DNA from: Kiritimatiellia bacterium | GTDB taxonomy: Bacteria; Verrucomicrobiota; Kiritimatiellia; SLAD01 | Assembly (NCBI GenBank): GCA_007134735.1 | Contig: SLKG01000060.1 | Coordinates: 1 to 55,277 of the forward strand | Direction: 5' to 3' | DNA length: 55,277 bases | Shown here: positions 10,282-18,924 of the stretch, one piece after another | How the letters are laid out: every line of letters starts with the position of its first letter | How positions within the stretch are numbered: position 1 is the first letter of the stretch | Notes under the pieces: model-generated | What the model was told of the DNA's origin: nothing | Seen by the model: the letters and a program-made list of their open reading frames with translations, nothing else | The model's database searches: none | Made by a program: the position numbers and the translations under genes

Positions 10282-10305
10282 AAGGGCATCCCGAAAGATG
10301 CCCTT
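10282..10305 (-). terminator. Rho-independent terminator
   Basis: AAGGGCATC-ccgaaa-GATGCCCTT, 9-bp stem; CTTTTT follows on the minus strand and ACTTTTT on the plus strand. Confidence 0.85.
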
Positions 10306-10327
10306 ACTTTTTAGAATGTGTTTCCGG

Positions 10328-10936
10328 TCACTGCTTGCGGTACCGGATGAACCGTCTTACACCCAGCATCACGACACCCAGCGCGAACATCAGAATCGTT
10401 CCCGGTTCCGGAATAATCATCGCCGTGGTTTGGATATATCCCATATTGAACGTTTGGGCTGTGCCCGGCTGAGGAGTATCAAGATCTATAATTTGCGGAG
10501 ATATCCCCGATACGGCATAATATGTTCCCACCGGCACATCACCAATTTCTGCCAGTGCCTCAAAATCCGTAAGCGGCATGTCCAGCGCAATGAAATACGC
10601 GTAGAGACCGACCGCAAAATCATCCGGCTGCTCCTCAGTCATAAAACTTGTCGTATATCGCCCACCCAAACCGGATCCCATGGCCCGATAAAAGAAATCG
10701 TTCCCGTAGCTCTCCTGCAGAAAATCCAAGGGATCAAAGTTGATGGTCTGATCCGGCGTCAGGTATGTCAGGATGGTCGCACCTGAAGGGATATTGACTC
10801 CCTCGGAATCCTGAAAGTTATTTGCATCCGATGTCCAACGAAATGACGTGACGGTTTGTGCGTACGCGCCCGTTGCCGCCATTCCCAGAACACATATCGC
10901 CGCTAGAACTACAGACATCTTCTTAGTCATTATCAT
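10328..10936 (-). CDS. PEP-CTERM sorting domain secreted protein
   Basis: Signal peptide (VVLAAICVLGMAATGAYA) and C-terminal IIPEPGTILMFALGVVMLGVRRFIRYRKQ. Confidence 0.9.
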   Translation of the reverse strand: MIMTKKMSVVLAAICVLGMAATGAYAQTVTSFRWTSDANNFQDSEGVNIPSGATILTYLTPDQTINFDPLDFLQESYGNDFFYRAMGSGLGGRYTTSFMTEEQPDDFAVGLYAYFIALDMPLTDFEALAEIGDVPVGTYYAVSGISPQIIDLDTPQPGTAQTFNMGYIQTTAMIIPEPGTILMFALGVVMLGVRRFIRYRKQ

Positions 10937-10981
10937 ACTCCCTCTTGAATTAGCCGTATTGACGTATTTCTGATGAAATAA

Positions 10982-11686
10982 TTATGGCCAATCGTACGGT
11001 TTTACTTGTTCCCAAACGGTGGCACTCCCGGATTCATACCAATAACCGCGACCCGGTTGCAAGATAATATCGACGGGCAGGAAATCATCGTCCAACCAAC
11101 CGTCTTCATCATAAAAGGTAAACGTATGATACCTTCTCCCTTCCGCATCCCATACATGAATTTCATCAAGGTCCAACGGGTTCACGCCGGAACGCACATC
11201 GTTGATACTCAATTCGGCAGGATAGGCAAAACTGAACAATCGAAGCCCTTCAGGAACAACAACCGTGTTCGTGGGGGCAAGGTCGTCTCCCGGCACTTCG
11301 CCCATCACAAAAATGGTTTGATTGGTTGACCCTGCAGGTAAATCGACCCAGAAGGCATCGCCCCGCTCTAGAACCGTATCACCGGCAGGAAGGAAATCAT
11401 CATCCAACCAACCGTCACCGTCATAATAGGTATAAGGAGTGTAGCCGGGACCTTGCTGAAACACAAAGACCACGGTGTTGTCGGGTAAATCCGTCCCGAA
11501 AATATCGTCCAGAGTCTGAGCGCTCTGATCAAGATTTACGAACGGGGTGGATACCAGTTCCAGGCGTTCACCGGGTATCTCTACTTTTACATACCCGACC
11601 GCATTCTTACTGCGTACCTCCGCATGCGAAATGGCCACGCCCAGAACGAGGATGAACGCAGAGACAAGAACGATTGATTTCTTCAT
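10982..11686 (-). CDS. Secreted protein with internal duplication
   Basis: MKKSIVLVSAFILVLGVAISHA signal; SKNAVGYVKVEIPG; repeated block Y[Y/D].D[G/E]DGWLDDDFLP. Confidence 0.7.
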   Translation of the reverse strand: MKKSIVLVSAFILVLGVAISHAEVRSKNAVGYVKVEIPGERLELVSTPFVNLDQSAQTLDDIFGTDLPDNTVVFVFQQGPGYTPYTYYDGDGWLDDDFLPAGDTVLERGDAFWVDLPAGSTNQTIFVMGEVPGDDLAPTNTVVVPEGLRLFSFAYPAELSINDVRSGVNPLDLDEIHVWDAEGRRYHTFTFYDEDGWLDDDFLPVDIILQPGRGYWYESGSATVWEQVKPYDWP

Positions 11687-11997
11687 GATGCTATGGCTCC
11701 AATTTATTGATGGCACAATTTAAACGACAATCCCTTAATCTGTAAAGAGAAAAACGTTTACTTTCTACTCGCCCTTTACTCCTGATATATACACACCATC
11801 CGTACATAATTTATACCCGCATGCCTGAAGGATGTCAAGTATTCGGAGGCCTAATTCAAGCGTTTCACCAGATTCGGCCCCTTCCCCTATTTCGGCTCTT
11901 TTCGCCTATTTAAAAGGGATTGGCCGTGGGATTCCTGCTTCTGTTTCCCAATCTCATCTTGCGACCTTCCTGCCCTTTGTATACCCTGCGTTTCTCT

Positions 11998-13017
11998 ATG
12001 ACTCACAACCCGAAATCGACAGGCAATCCGTGGCATATGGGCCGGCTGATGGATCTGGCCACCGGCTACTGGAAATCGGCCGTTCTTTCGGCTGCCGTGC
12101 AACTTGACCTTTTCGAGGCCATCACAGAAACCGGGTCACGTTCCGGGGAACTCGCGGATCGCCTGGGTGTTTCTTCCGAATACGCCGCCGATCTGCTGGA
12201 TGCGCTCACCGCCTTGGAGCTTCTGATCAAATCCGGTGATTCATACCGATTGAACCCGGATGCCCGGAACTTGTTAAGCCGATCCAGCCCGTCCTGTGTT
12301 CTGGACGCGCTTCGTTTTAACATCGATCTCTACCCGCTTTGGGGCCGGCTCGCCGAATGTGTTCAGACGGGGCGTCCCGTTGTGCCTCCCGGCGCGCATC
12401 TTGGCGACGACCCGGAACGCACACGCCGCTTCGTACTCGGTATGCACAGTCGCGCGGTCGCCATGGCGCCCGCGATTCTGCCGCACCTGGATCTTACCGG
12501 CGCGGATACCGTGCTGGACGTGGCGTCCGGGCCCGGCACCTTCAGCCGCCTGCTCGCCGAAAAGTATACCCGAATCCAGGTCACCCAATCCGATCTTCCG
12601 CCCGTGTTGGAGACCGCGCGCGAACTCACGAAGGAAAGCCCTGCCGCATCACGAATCACGTTCCATCCGGCGGACTACCGGAAGGATGCCCTGCCCACCG
12701 GATTCGATACGGCTTTGCTCATCGGCGCCATCCACCAGGAGGATCACGCGACCGCGGGCGCTGTGTTTGGATCAATCCGCAAAACGCTGAAACCGGGCGG
12801 GACGTTCTATGTGGTCGATATGATGTTGAACCGGGACCGAACCGGTCCACTGTTTTCCAATCTCTTCTCCCTGAACATGCGCCTGACGAGCCCGCGCGGT
12901 CGCGTGTTCTCGGACATGGAACTGATTCACCTGCTTGAACAGTCCGGATTTGGCCACGTCGAGTGCCGGCGGCAGGAACACGCGCCGTATTGGATTATCC
13001 GGGCCGAACAACCGTAA
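11998..13017 (+). CDS. SAM-dependent methyltransferase (O-methyltransferase family 2-like)
   Basis: N-terminal winged-helix-like dimerisation region and VLDVASGPGTFSRLLAEKY SAM motif; ATG at 11998 preferred over 11920. Confidence 0.8.
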   Translation: MTHNPKSTGNPWHMGRLMDLATGYWKSAVLSAAVQLDLFEAITETGSRSGELADRLGVSSEYAADLLDALTALELLIKSGDSYRLNPDARNLLSRSSPSCVLDALRFNIDLYPLWGRLAECVQTGRPVVPPGAHLGDDPERTRRFVLGMHSRAVAMAPAILPHLDLTGADTVLDVASGPGTFSRLLAEKYTRIQVTQSDLPPVLETARELTKESPAASRITFHPADYRKDALPTGFDTALLIGAIHQEDHATAGAVFGSIRKTLKPGGTFYVVDMMLNRDRTGPLFSNLFSLNMRLTSPRGRVFSDMELIHLLEQSGFGHVECRRQEHAPYWIIRAEQP

Positions 13018-13045
13018 CCGGGCCGGTGTGTACCGGCACGCTTTA

Positions 13046-16000
13046 TTACAGTCCGATGGCCAGATCGGAAACCGCATCTTCCTCTCCGCCGCGCGCGCGA
13101 TTGCGCTCCGCCTGGGTCTCCAGCGTGAAGGATACGCCGTCGGAATGAATCAGCACGGCGAGATCGCGGTCCGTACTCAGGCAGGCTTCCTCGCCCAGCC
13201 GGTCCGCGTAATAACGCCATGTAATTTCGTATAGATTGACCGCCGTGCGCCCGGCATCGCCCAGCACGGGGCGCGGGTTGCCGAACTCGAAGATGACGCG
13301 CTCCGGCTGCACCCGGTCAAGCAAAGGTTCCGTGTACTCTTCCAAGGCCCGGATTACACGAAACCGCGGCGGACGCTCTTCCCGGCCCGGCCATGCCGCT
13401 CCCTGATGCGGCACCACCAGGATATTCGCGCGCAAGGCTTCGGCATCCCATTGTTCCGCCAACAACCGCTGCCCTTCGTACGCCAGCGGTCCGGGAACCA
13501 GCAGGGCAAAATCGCCGTACACCACACGCAACACCAACGACCCGTTTTCGATGGGAAACGCCTGCGGAATTTCCGCCGGGGGTCCGAGCACTTCGATCCG
13601 GAACGGTTTACCCTCGTGTTCTTCTTCAAACAATACGGCGCCCGACTGTACGGCGCGCACGTGCGTGGCCCAGCCCGCCCACCGGTTGACCGGACTGTCG
13701 TCCCGCCGTTCCAGCGCCTTTGACAACGACGAACGCAGGGGCCATTCATGATGCCGAACCAGCTCGTTGTACATGGTTTCGAGCCGTTCCGGCTCATAGG
13801 CCGCAAGTTGCCGGGGCTCCGCCAGGCGCGCGGTGAATTCCTCAAAGGTCATATCCGAAGACAGATCCGCCAGCATCGGGGGAACATATACGCGGGGAGC
13901 GCGCGCGTGCTCCAAGACGTAGGCGGCGCCCGCCGCGCGTTCGGGCAGGGGCGACGTCAGGATCAAACCGTCAAGATGCCGCTGACGTGTATGCGAGAGG
14001 AACGGCAGAATCGTGCGCACGGCCTCGTTCCGCCGGCCGCGCTCGTGCTCGACGAATCCCGTATCAATGAGAATGCGTTGGCCGCCGGGCGACTCGACCA
14101 GGATGGCGCTCCCGTATCCCACCGACAACACGGTGACGTGCAAGCCGGGCGGTCGCGTATCGAGCGCCCGCGCCACCCAAACCGGCGTGCTGACGACCAG
14201 CGCCAGCGCGCCCAACACCAGCACGGGGGCCGCGCGGTTCCGCCACCCGAATTTCGCGCACGCATCGCACACACGACGCCACAAGGGCCGGTGCCACACA
14301 AAGGCGCCGATGAACAGGTAGTACACCACGATCTCCGTCACGCGGGGACGCCGCACAAACGGATACGGAAAGACCAGCGTACTGACATGCGCCAGCCAGA
14401 GAAAGATCGAGGTGAAGATCCAGTTGGCCGCATTGATTACCAGCGCGATGAAGGGGCCGATGAAGGGCAATAATCCCAACAGGCCCGCAATGGCGGCAAG
14501 CTGCAATACCACGCCGATCAACGGGATGGCCAGCAGGTTCGCGTACGCCCCGGCAAACGGCCACCGGTTGAAATAATAGGCCGACAGCGGAAGCATCATG
14601 CCGACCTGGATGGCAAACTGCGCAGCGACAAACGTGTTCACGGATTCGGGCATGTTCGCAAACGAGAACCCGCGGCTGATCCCCAGCCCCCGGGCCTCCA
14701 GCCGGCCCGCCGCATGAAACGCCACCAGGCACAACAGCGCCCATGGCAACAGAAACAACGGCGTCATGAGCAGGGCCCAATGACGAATGCCGATGAGGGT
14801 CGTCGCGATCACGATCAGAATGACCGCGGCAAAGCGGTTTCCGCGCAGGCGGCACAACTGTTCATGTACCGGCACGGTGATCAGGGCCAGCGAAAGGATC
14901 GCGCCGAACGATAGCGTGAACGAAGGATCCACCACCACAAGAGGATTGTGCAACAGGATCAGAAACGCCGCCACCGGCACGCCGATCAACACCGATGACC
15001 GCAGGCCCCGGTCCATGTAGGCCCACGTCAGCAGAAACAGGCTGTTCATAATCACCGCACGCAAGGTGGACGGACGCGCACCGGTAATGATGGCAAACAC
15101 GACCAGCGCAAAAATCACGCCCGGCACATACACCTGGCGCGGAAAACGCGCCATGGTGAAAATGGCCATGAACATGACCGTTAGAATGGTGACGTGCAGG
15201 CCCGAAACCGCCAGAACATGGTTCACGCCCGAAGACCGGAAATCGTCGACAATCTGCGCTTCGCTTTTCCCCAGTCCGACCCGGCGCGCCCAGGCGGGTT
15301 CCTCCCGGCCCTCCCACGGGTCCGACGCCATGTAGGGCGCGCCCTGCAAGCCGTACCGCAAACCAAGGGTAACCCCGCCCAGGAAGGCCGATTGCGGATA
15401 GGGCATGGTGGCCTTGAACAGACGCAATACCCGGTCGCGCAATCCGAGCGAAAAACCGACGAGCGGGTTGCCGGTCCGCACTTCGCCGTCTTCGGGCGCC
15501 ACGATATGAACAGGCGGCGGTTGGCCGCGCGGCTGGAAAGGACTCATGAGTCCGTAGATATTGTAGTTCTGCATGAACCGCCGCGCATTGAAGCCGCCCG
15601 GATTGGCCTCGGCACGCGCCACCGTGAGTTCGCCCCGGATCTGCACGTCCGCGCCATACGCCTCCGTACGGGCCAATGCGTCGTAGCCGTCCATGCCGGG
15701 GTGAATGGTGACCTGGATGTCGCCGCCCTCAACCCGATAGAACGGTCCCCCGGCTGGAAACTGGATGAACTGCGGCGTAACCGGCAACACGGTCTTGAAG
15801 TCGTACACGCGTGGATCGCCGGTGATCCGGCCCAGCACGGTAACCGGCGACTGCGCCCGGCGGGGACGCACAAACGTTCCGATATGATTCGAAATGCGGT
15901 GTACCGTGATAACGCCCTGTTCCGGGCCGTCCAGCCATTCGATGCCCGTGATCCGGGAAAAAGGCTGTTCCATCACATAATCGGTTCCAACGGGATCGTC

Positions 16001-16546
16001 CGCCTTCAGGGTAATCACCTCGCTGGTCAACGGCATACGGACCACGCGAAACATCCAGCGGCCTTCGGTATCCAGCCGGCACACATCCTGTTCGTTACGG
16101 ACCGGAACGCGCGCGTCGAGTTCGCCCCGAATACGGAGCCGGATGTCGCGGTCCAGTTCGGTATTCGTGGTCAAACGCAACCGGCTGATGTCCGGCAAGG
16201 GCGTGTGTTGATGGAACACGCGCGTCCCTCCATCGATCCGGATCTCCCCGAGCCGCATATCGGGCACGGTATCGGAACTGATATACCGGGTGTATCCCAG
16301 AAATACCGCGGAAAGACACAAGGCCCCGGCCAGCCAGAGGTTCAGGCCGGAAAACCCGGCGCGCTCCGCAACCCGGTCGCCGGACCACCAACCGCGCATC
16401 AACAGGATGGCCGCTACGGCCATGGCAACCCCGGTAACCGCCCTCAATCCAATCAGCCAGGACGGGTCGACGGGGAACAGCATCGCCAGGACCAAGCCGG
16501 CAATATACAGGTAACAGAAACCGATAAGCTTATTCTGGGAAATCAT
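13046..16546 (-). CDS. comEC: ComEC/Rec2-related DNA internalisation protein, with apparently degenerate metallo-beta-lactamase domain
   Basis: SGVNHVLAVSGLHVTILTVMFM competence-domain motif, many TMs, C-terminal MBL-like HVTVLSVGYGSAILVESPGGQRILIDTG; start MISQNKL at 16546. Confidence 0.85.
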   Translation of the reverse strand: MISQNKLIGFCYLYIAGLVLAMLFPVDPSWLIGLRAVTGVAMAVAAILLMRGWWSGDRVAERAGFSGLNLWLAGALCLSAVFLGYTRYISSDTVPDMRLGEIRIDGGTRVFHQHTPLPDISRLRLTTNTELDRDIRLRIRGELDARVPVRNEQDVCRLDTEGRWMFRVVRMPLTSEVITLKADDPVGTDYVMEQPFSRITGIEWLDGPEQGVITVHRISNHIGTFVRPRRAQSPVTVLGRITGDPRVYDFKTVLPVTPQFIQFPAGGPFYRVEGGDIQVTIHPGMDGYDALARTEAYGADVQIRGELTVARAEANPGGFNARRFMQNYNIYGLMSPFQPRGQPPPVHIVAPEDGEVRTGNPLVGFSLGLRDRVLRLFKATMPYPQSAFLGGVTLGLRYGLQGAPYMASDPWEGREEPAWARRVGLGKSEAQIVDDFRSSGVNHVLAVSGLHVTILTVMFMAIFTMARFPRQVYVPGVIFALVVFAIITGARPSTLRAVIMNSLFLLTWAYMDRGLRSSVLIGVPVAAFLILLHNPLVVVDPSFTLSFGAILSLALITVPVHEQLCRLRGNRFAAVILIVIATTLIGIRHWALLMTPLFLLPWALLCLVAFHAAGRLEARGLGISRGFSFANMPESVNTFVAAQFAIQVGMMLPLSAYYFNRWPFAGAYANLLAIPLIGVVLQLAAIAGLLGLLPFIGPFIALVINAANWIFTSIFLWLAHVSTLVFPYPFVRRPRVTEIVVYYLFIGAFVWHRPLWRRVCDACAKFGWRNRAAPVLVLGALALVVSTPVWVARALDTRPPGLHVTVLSVGYGSAILVESPGGQRILIDTGFVEHERGRRNEAVRTILPFLSHTRQRHLDGLILTSPLPERAAGAAYVLEHARAPRVYVPPMLADLSSDMTFEEFTARLAEPRQLAAYEPERLETMYNELVRHHEWPLRSSLSKALERRDDSPVNRWAGWATHVRAVQSGAVLFEEEHEGKPFRIEVLGPPAEIPQAFPIENGSLVLRVVYGDFALLVPGPLAYEGQRLLAEQWDAEALRANILVVPHQGAAWPGREERPPRFRVIRALEEYTEPLLDRVQPERVIFEFGNPRPVLGDAGRTAVNLYEITWRYYADRLGEEACLSTDRDLAVLIHSDGVSFTLETQAERNRARGGEEDAVSDLAIGL

Positions 16547-16739
16547 GGTCCATCCCGCCTTCGTAGGTAACCTCGGGATAATAATCGATATTTGATTGCC
16601 AGAGCGGGGCTTGCTCAACCTCGCCCCGCATCATGGCCTGCGCCGTCTTGCGATAATCGGGATGAAACACCACGATCAGCAGTCCGAGCAGCATGGCGCC
16701 CGCCAGGATATACGCCAGCGCCTTGGATCCTCTCTCCAT
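16530..16739 (-). CDS. Small single-TM membrane protein
   Basis: MERGSKALAYILAGAMLLGLLIVVFHPDYRKTAQAMMRGEV...; its 3' end overlaps the comEC start by 17 nt. Confidence 0.6.
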   Translation of the reverse strand: MERGSKALAYILAGAMLLGLLIVVFHPDYRKTAQAMMRGEVEQAPLWQSNIDYYPEVTYEGGMDHDFPE

Positions 16740-16740
16740 C

Positions 16741-16968
16741 TCATTTATCCTTTCCCTGATCCTCGTCCAACCCGGATTTTCCACTCCGCAAGAGGACAAA
16801 GAACACAAAGAAAAAAGGCAGGCAAGGCAGAAGATACAACACACCTTCCTGCGTGTAAAAAATGCGTTGTTGACCGAATATCAACCACAGAAGATACCCC
16901 AACAATCCGGCTGTGTTCAACCAAAGAACCGCCAGGTGGAGACGGCGGTATGGATGGAGCGGGTTCAT
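16741..16968 (-). CDS. Small two-TM membrane protein
   Basis: MNPLHPYRRLHLAVLWLNTAGLLGYLLWLIF...GVLYLLPCLPFFFVFFVLLRSGKSG; 4-nt overlap with the upstream NERD gene. Confidence 0.6.
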   Translation of the reverse strand: MNPLHPYRRLHLAVLWLNTAGLLGYLLWLIFGQQRIFYTQEGVLYLLPCLPFFFVFFVLLRSGKSGLDEDQGKDK

Positions 16969-17720
16969 CCCTCCCCCACGAACAGGTTCAATGCCTTCGA
17001 TATCTCCTCTTCGCTGTAGGTCCGTTCCGTCTCCTTGTTCGCGATATACGCGACGGCGTCGTGAGGCTTCATCACCGGGATCGCATCCGTGTTCACGGTG
17101 AACGTGGTATACGGAGAGGTAAACACCAATATCCCGTACAGATCCGGCCAGTCGAGCCCTCCACGCCGCAACGCCCCGGACAGGAACTCGATATGCCGCC
17201 GCACCTGACGCAACGGATTGGATACACGAACGGGGTGATCGCCCGGTTTCCGGGTCTGGGTCCACCGGTCATCCTGCTCGCCGCCCTCGAGATGCCCGCG
17301 CCAGTTCTTGGTTTCGATCACACACAGCCCCCGGGGCGAAACCACCAGGTGATCGATCTGGGCCGACTGGCGCCCCATCCTCACCGTGATGTCGTTCAAT
17401 ACATAATGGGTATTATCCAGTTTTTCCGCGAGGGCCCGGGTCACCTGTGTCTCCCCGCGCAACCCGGCTTGAACCCGTTTTTCCTCCAGGCGGTTCTGGC
17501 GGATCTTCATGAAATGCCCCGCGAAGAAAATAGTAGCGGCCGCGCCCAGCCAGAAGACGCCGGCCTGCCCCCTCCAGAAATACAGCACGACGCCGGAAAC
17601 CAACAGGAATACCGCCAAAACGGCTTCAATACGAACAAGGCGGCTCAAGGTGTCCGTCTCCTTGAGCAACGCTTTTTGCTTGAGCGTCAGGGTGGATTCA
17701 TCGGTCAGTACACGCGCCAT
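16965..17720 (-). CDS. Membrane protein with NERD (nuclease-related) domain
   Basis: Two N-terminal TMs, then RGETQVTRALAEKLDNTHYVLNDITVRMGRQSAQIDHLVVSPRGLCVIETKNWRGHLEGG. Confidence 0.87.
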   Translation of the reverse strand: MARVLTDESTLTLKQKALLKETDTLSRLVRIEAVLAVFLLVSGVVLYFWRGQAGVFWLGAAATIFFAGHFMKIRQNRLEEKRVQAGLRGETQVTRALAEKLDNTHYVLNDITVRMGRQSAQIDHLVVSPRGLCVIETKNWRGHLEGGEQDDRWTQTRKPGDHPVRVSNPLRQVRRHIEFLSGALRRGGLDWPDLYGILVFTSPYTTFTVNTDAIPVMKPHDAVAYIANKETERTYSEEEISKALNLFVGEG

Positions 17721-17753
17721 GAGTATCCTGTCTTCCGACTGTGAAACCTGTTG

Positions 17754-18698
17754 TCAGTCCTGCTCCAACCGTTCCAACACCTCGGCGTTGGCCGAACGCG
17801 CACGCGTATCGATGACCCGGATCCGCACACGATCACCGGGCTGTGTATCCGGCACAAAAACGACAAACCCGTCGATACGCGCCACGCCGTCCACTTCCGG
17901 ATTCCGGCGATCCGGCTCCGTGACCGTCACCTCGTGCTCCTCGCCGATCGTAACCGGTGTTTCGCGCACGGGCCGCGGCGCCTCTTCCGGCGCAACAGGC
18001 GCGTCGAAAGGCTCGTCCGATTTCGATACCACCTCCGCACGGGCGAAGCGTTCAAGATCGTCGACAATGACGAATTCCACGTGCTCGCCCAGTTCGGCGC
18101 CCTCCACAAATACCACCTTGCCCTCTACCCGCACGATGCCGTCGCCGTCACGCCCCATATCCGTCACGGTCCCGCGATAGACCCGGCCCAATTCGGTTAC
18201 CGATGGTTCCCGCGTTCGTTCAGGACGATCGGGCCGCCGGGGACGACGATCCGGAACCGGTACGCCGCTTTCCAGCCGCTCAATCAATACGGCATCGGCC
18301 GTGGAGCGCCTCAGACGGCTCACCTCGGCAATCACCACATCGCCCCGTTGCGTGTCCGGCACAAAGGTCACCAGGCCCCCGATCCGGGCGATGCCCGACG
18401 CGCCTTCCCGCGCCTCGTCCTCAATCAACACCTTGTACCGGTATCCCTCCCGGGCTTGAACATCCGGGTCGTCCACGGCATCGATCACCTGCCATATGTT
18501 CACATCAACTTCCCGTGGAGCGGGGGCTTCAATCAACTCGATGATTCTTTCCTGATGCGTGTCGCCGGGGCGCAACGCCAGGTACGCCACCACACCGACA
18601 GCCGCCAGGCAGATTACCAACAGGAGCAACAAAGTGTTGCGGGACAGAAAATCGGATTTCGGGGGCGTTGATTCGGGTTGGGGCTGGTCATTCATCAT
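17754..18698 (-). CDS. Membrane-anchored protein with three TRAM domains
   Basis: One N-terminal TM; three TRAM-like units: GIARIGGLVTFVPDTQRGDVV..., GIVRVEGKVVFVEGAELGEHV..., GVARIDGFVVFVPDTQPGDRV... Confidence 0.75.
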   Translation of the reverse strand: MMNDQPQPESTPPKSDFLSRNTLLLLLVICLAAVGVVAYLALRPGDTHQERIIELIEAPAPREVDVNIWQVIDAVDDPDVQAREGYRYKVLIEDEAREGASGIARIGGLVTFVPDTQRGDVVIAEVSRLRRSTADAVLIERLESGVPVPDRRPRRPDRPERTREPSVTELGRVYRGTVTDMGRDGDGIVRVEGKVVFVEGAELGEHVEFVIVDDLERFARAEVVSKSDEPFDAPVAPEEAPRPVRETPVTIGEEHEVTVTEPDRRNPEVDGVARIDGFVVFVPDTQPGDRVRIRVIDTRARSANAEVLERLEQD

Positions 18699-18924
18699 GC
18701 CTCTCCGGATAGGGTTCGGGTTGTCTGTACGGTTATATGGTCTGTTATGTATACGCTACGTTCGGCCCGGACTCAATCCCAAAGCGGGATTCAGGCAGGC
18801 CCTGTGGAACGCAGGGAGCGCGCTTGCGCGCGAGGCCCGGGATGTGCGGTAACGAAATTCAACATCCAACAGCCAACAAGGAATATCCAATATCCAAGGA
18901 AATCCGATGGATGTTGGGTGTTCC

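Noticed and set aside
13018-13045. GCCGGT-GTGT-ACCGGC hairpin as terminator between the methyltransferase and comEC
   Set aside because: Stem is only 6 bp and the T tract is interrupted on both strands; too weak to call.
15194-16570. 458-aa plus-strand ORF
   Set aside because: Fully antisense to comEC; composition is typical of a shadow frame.
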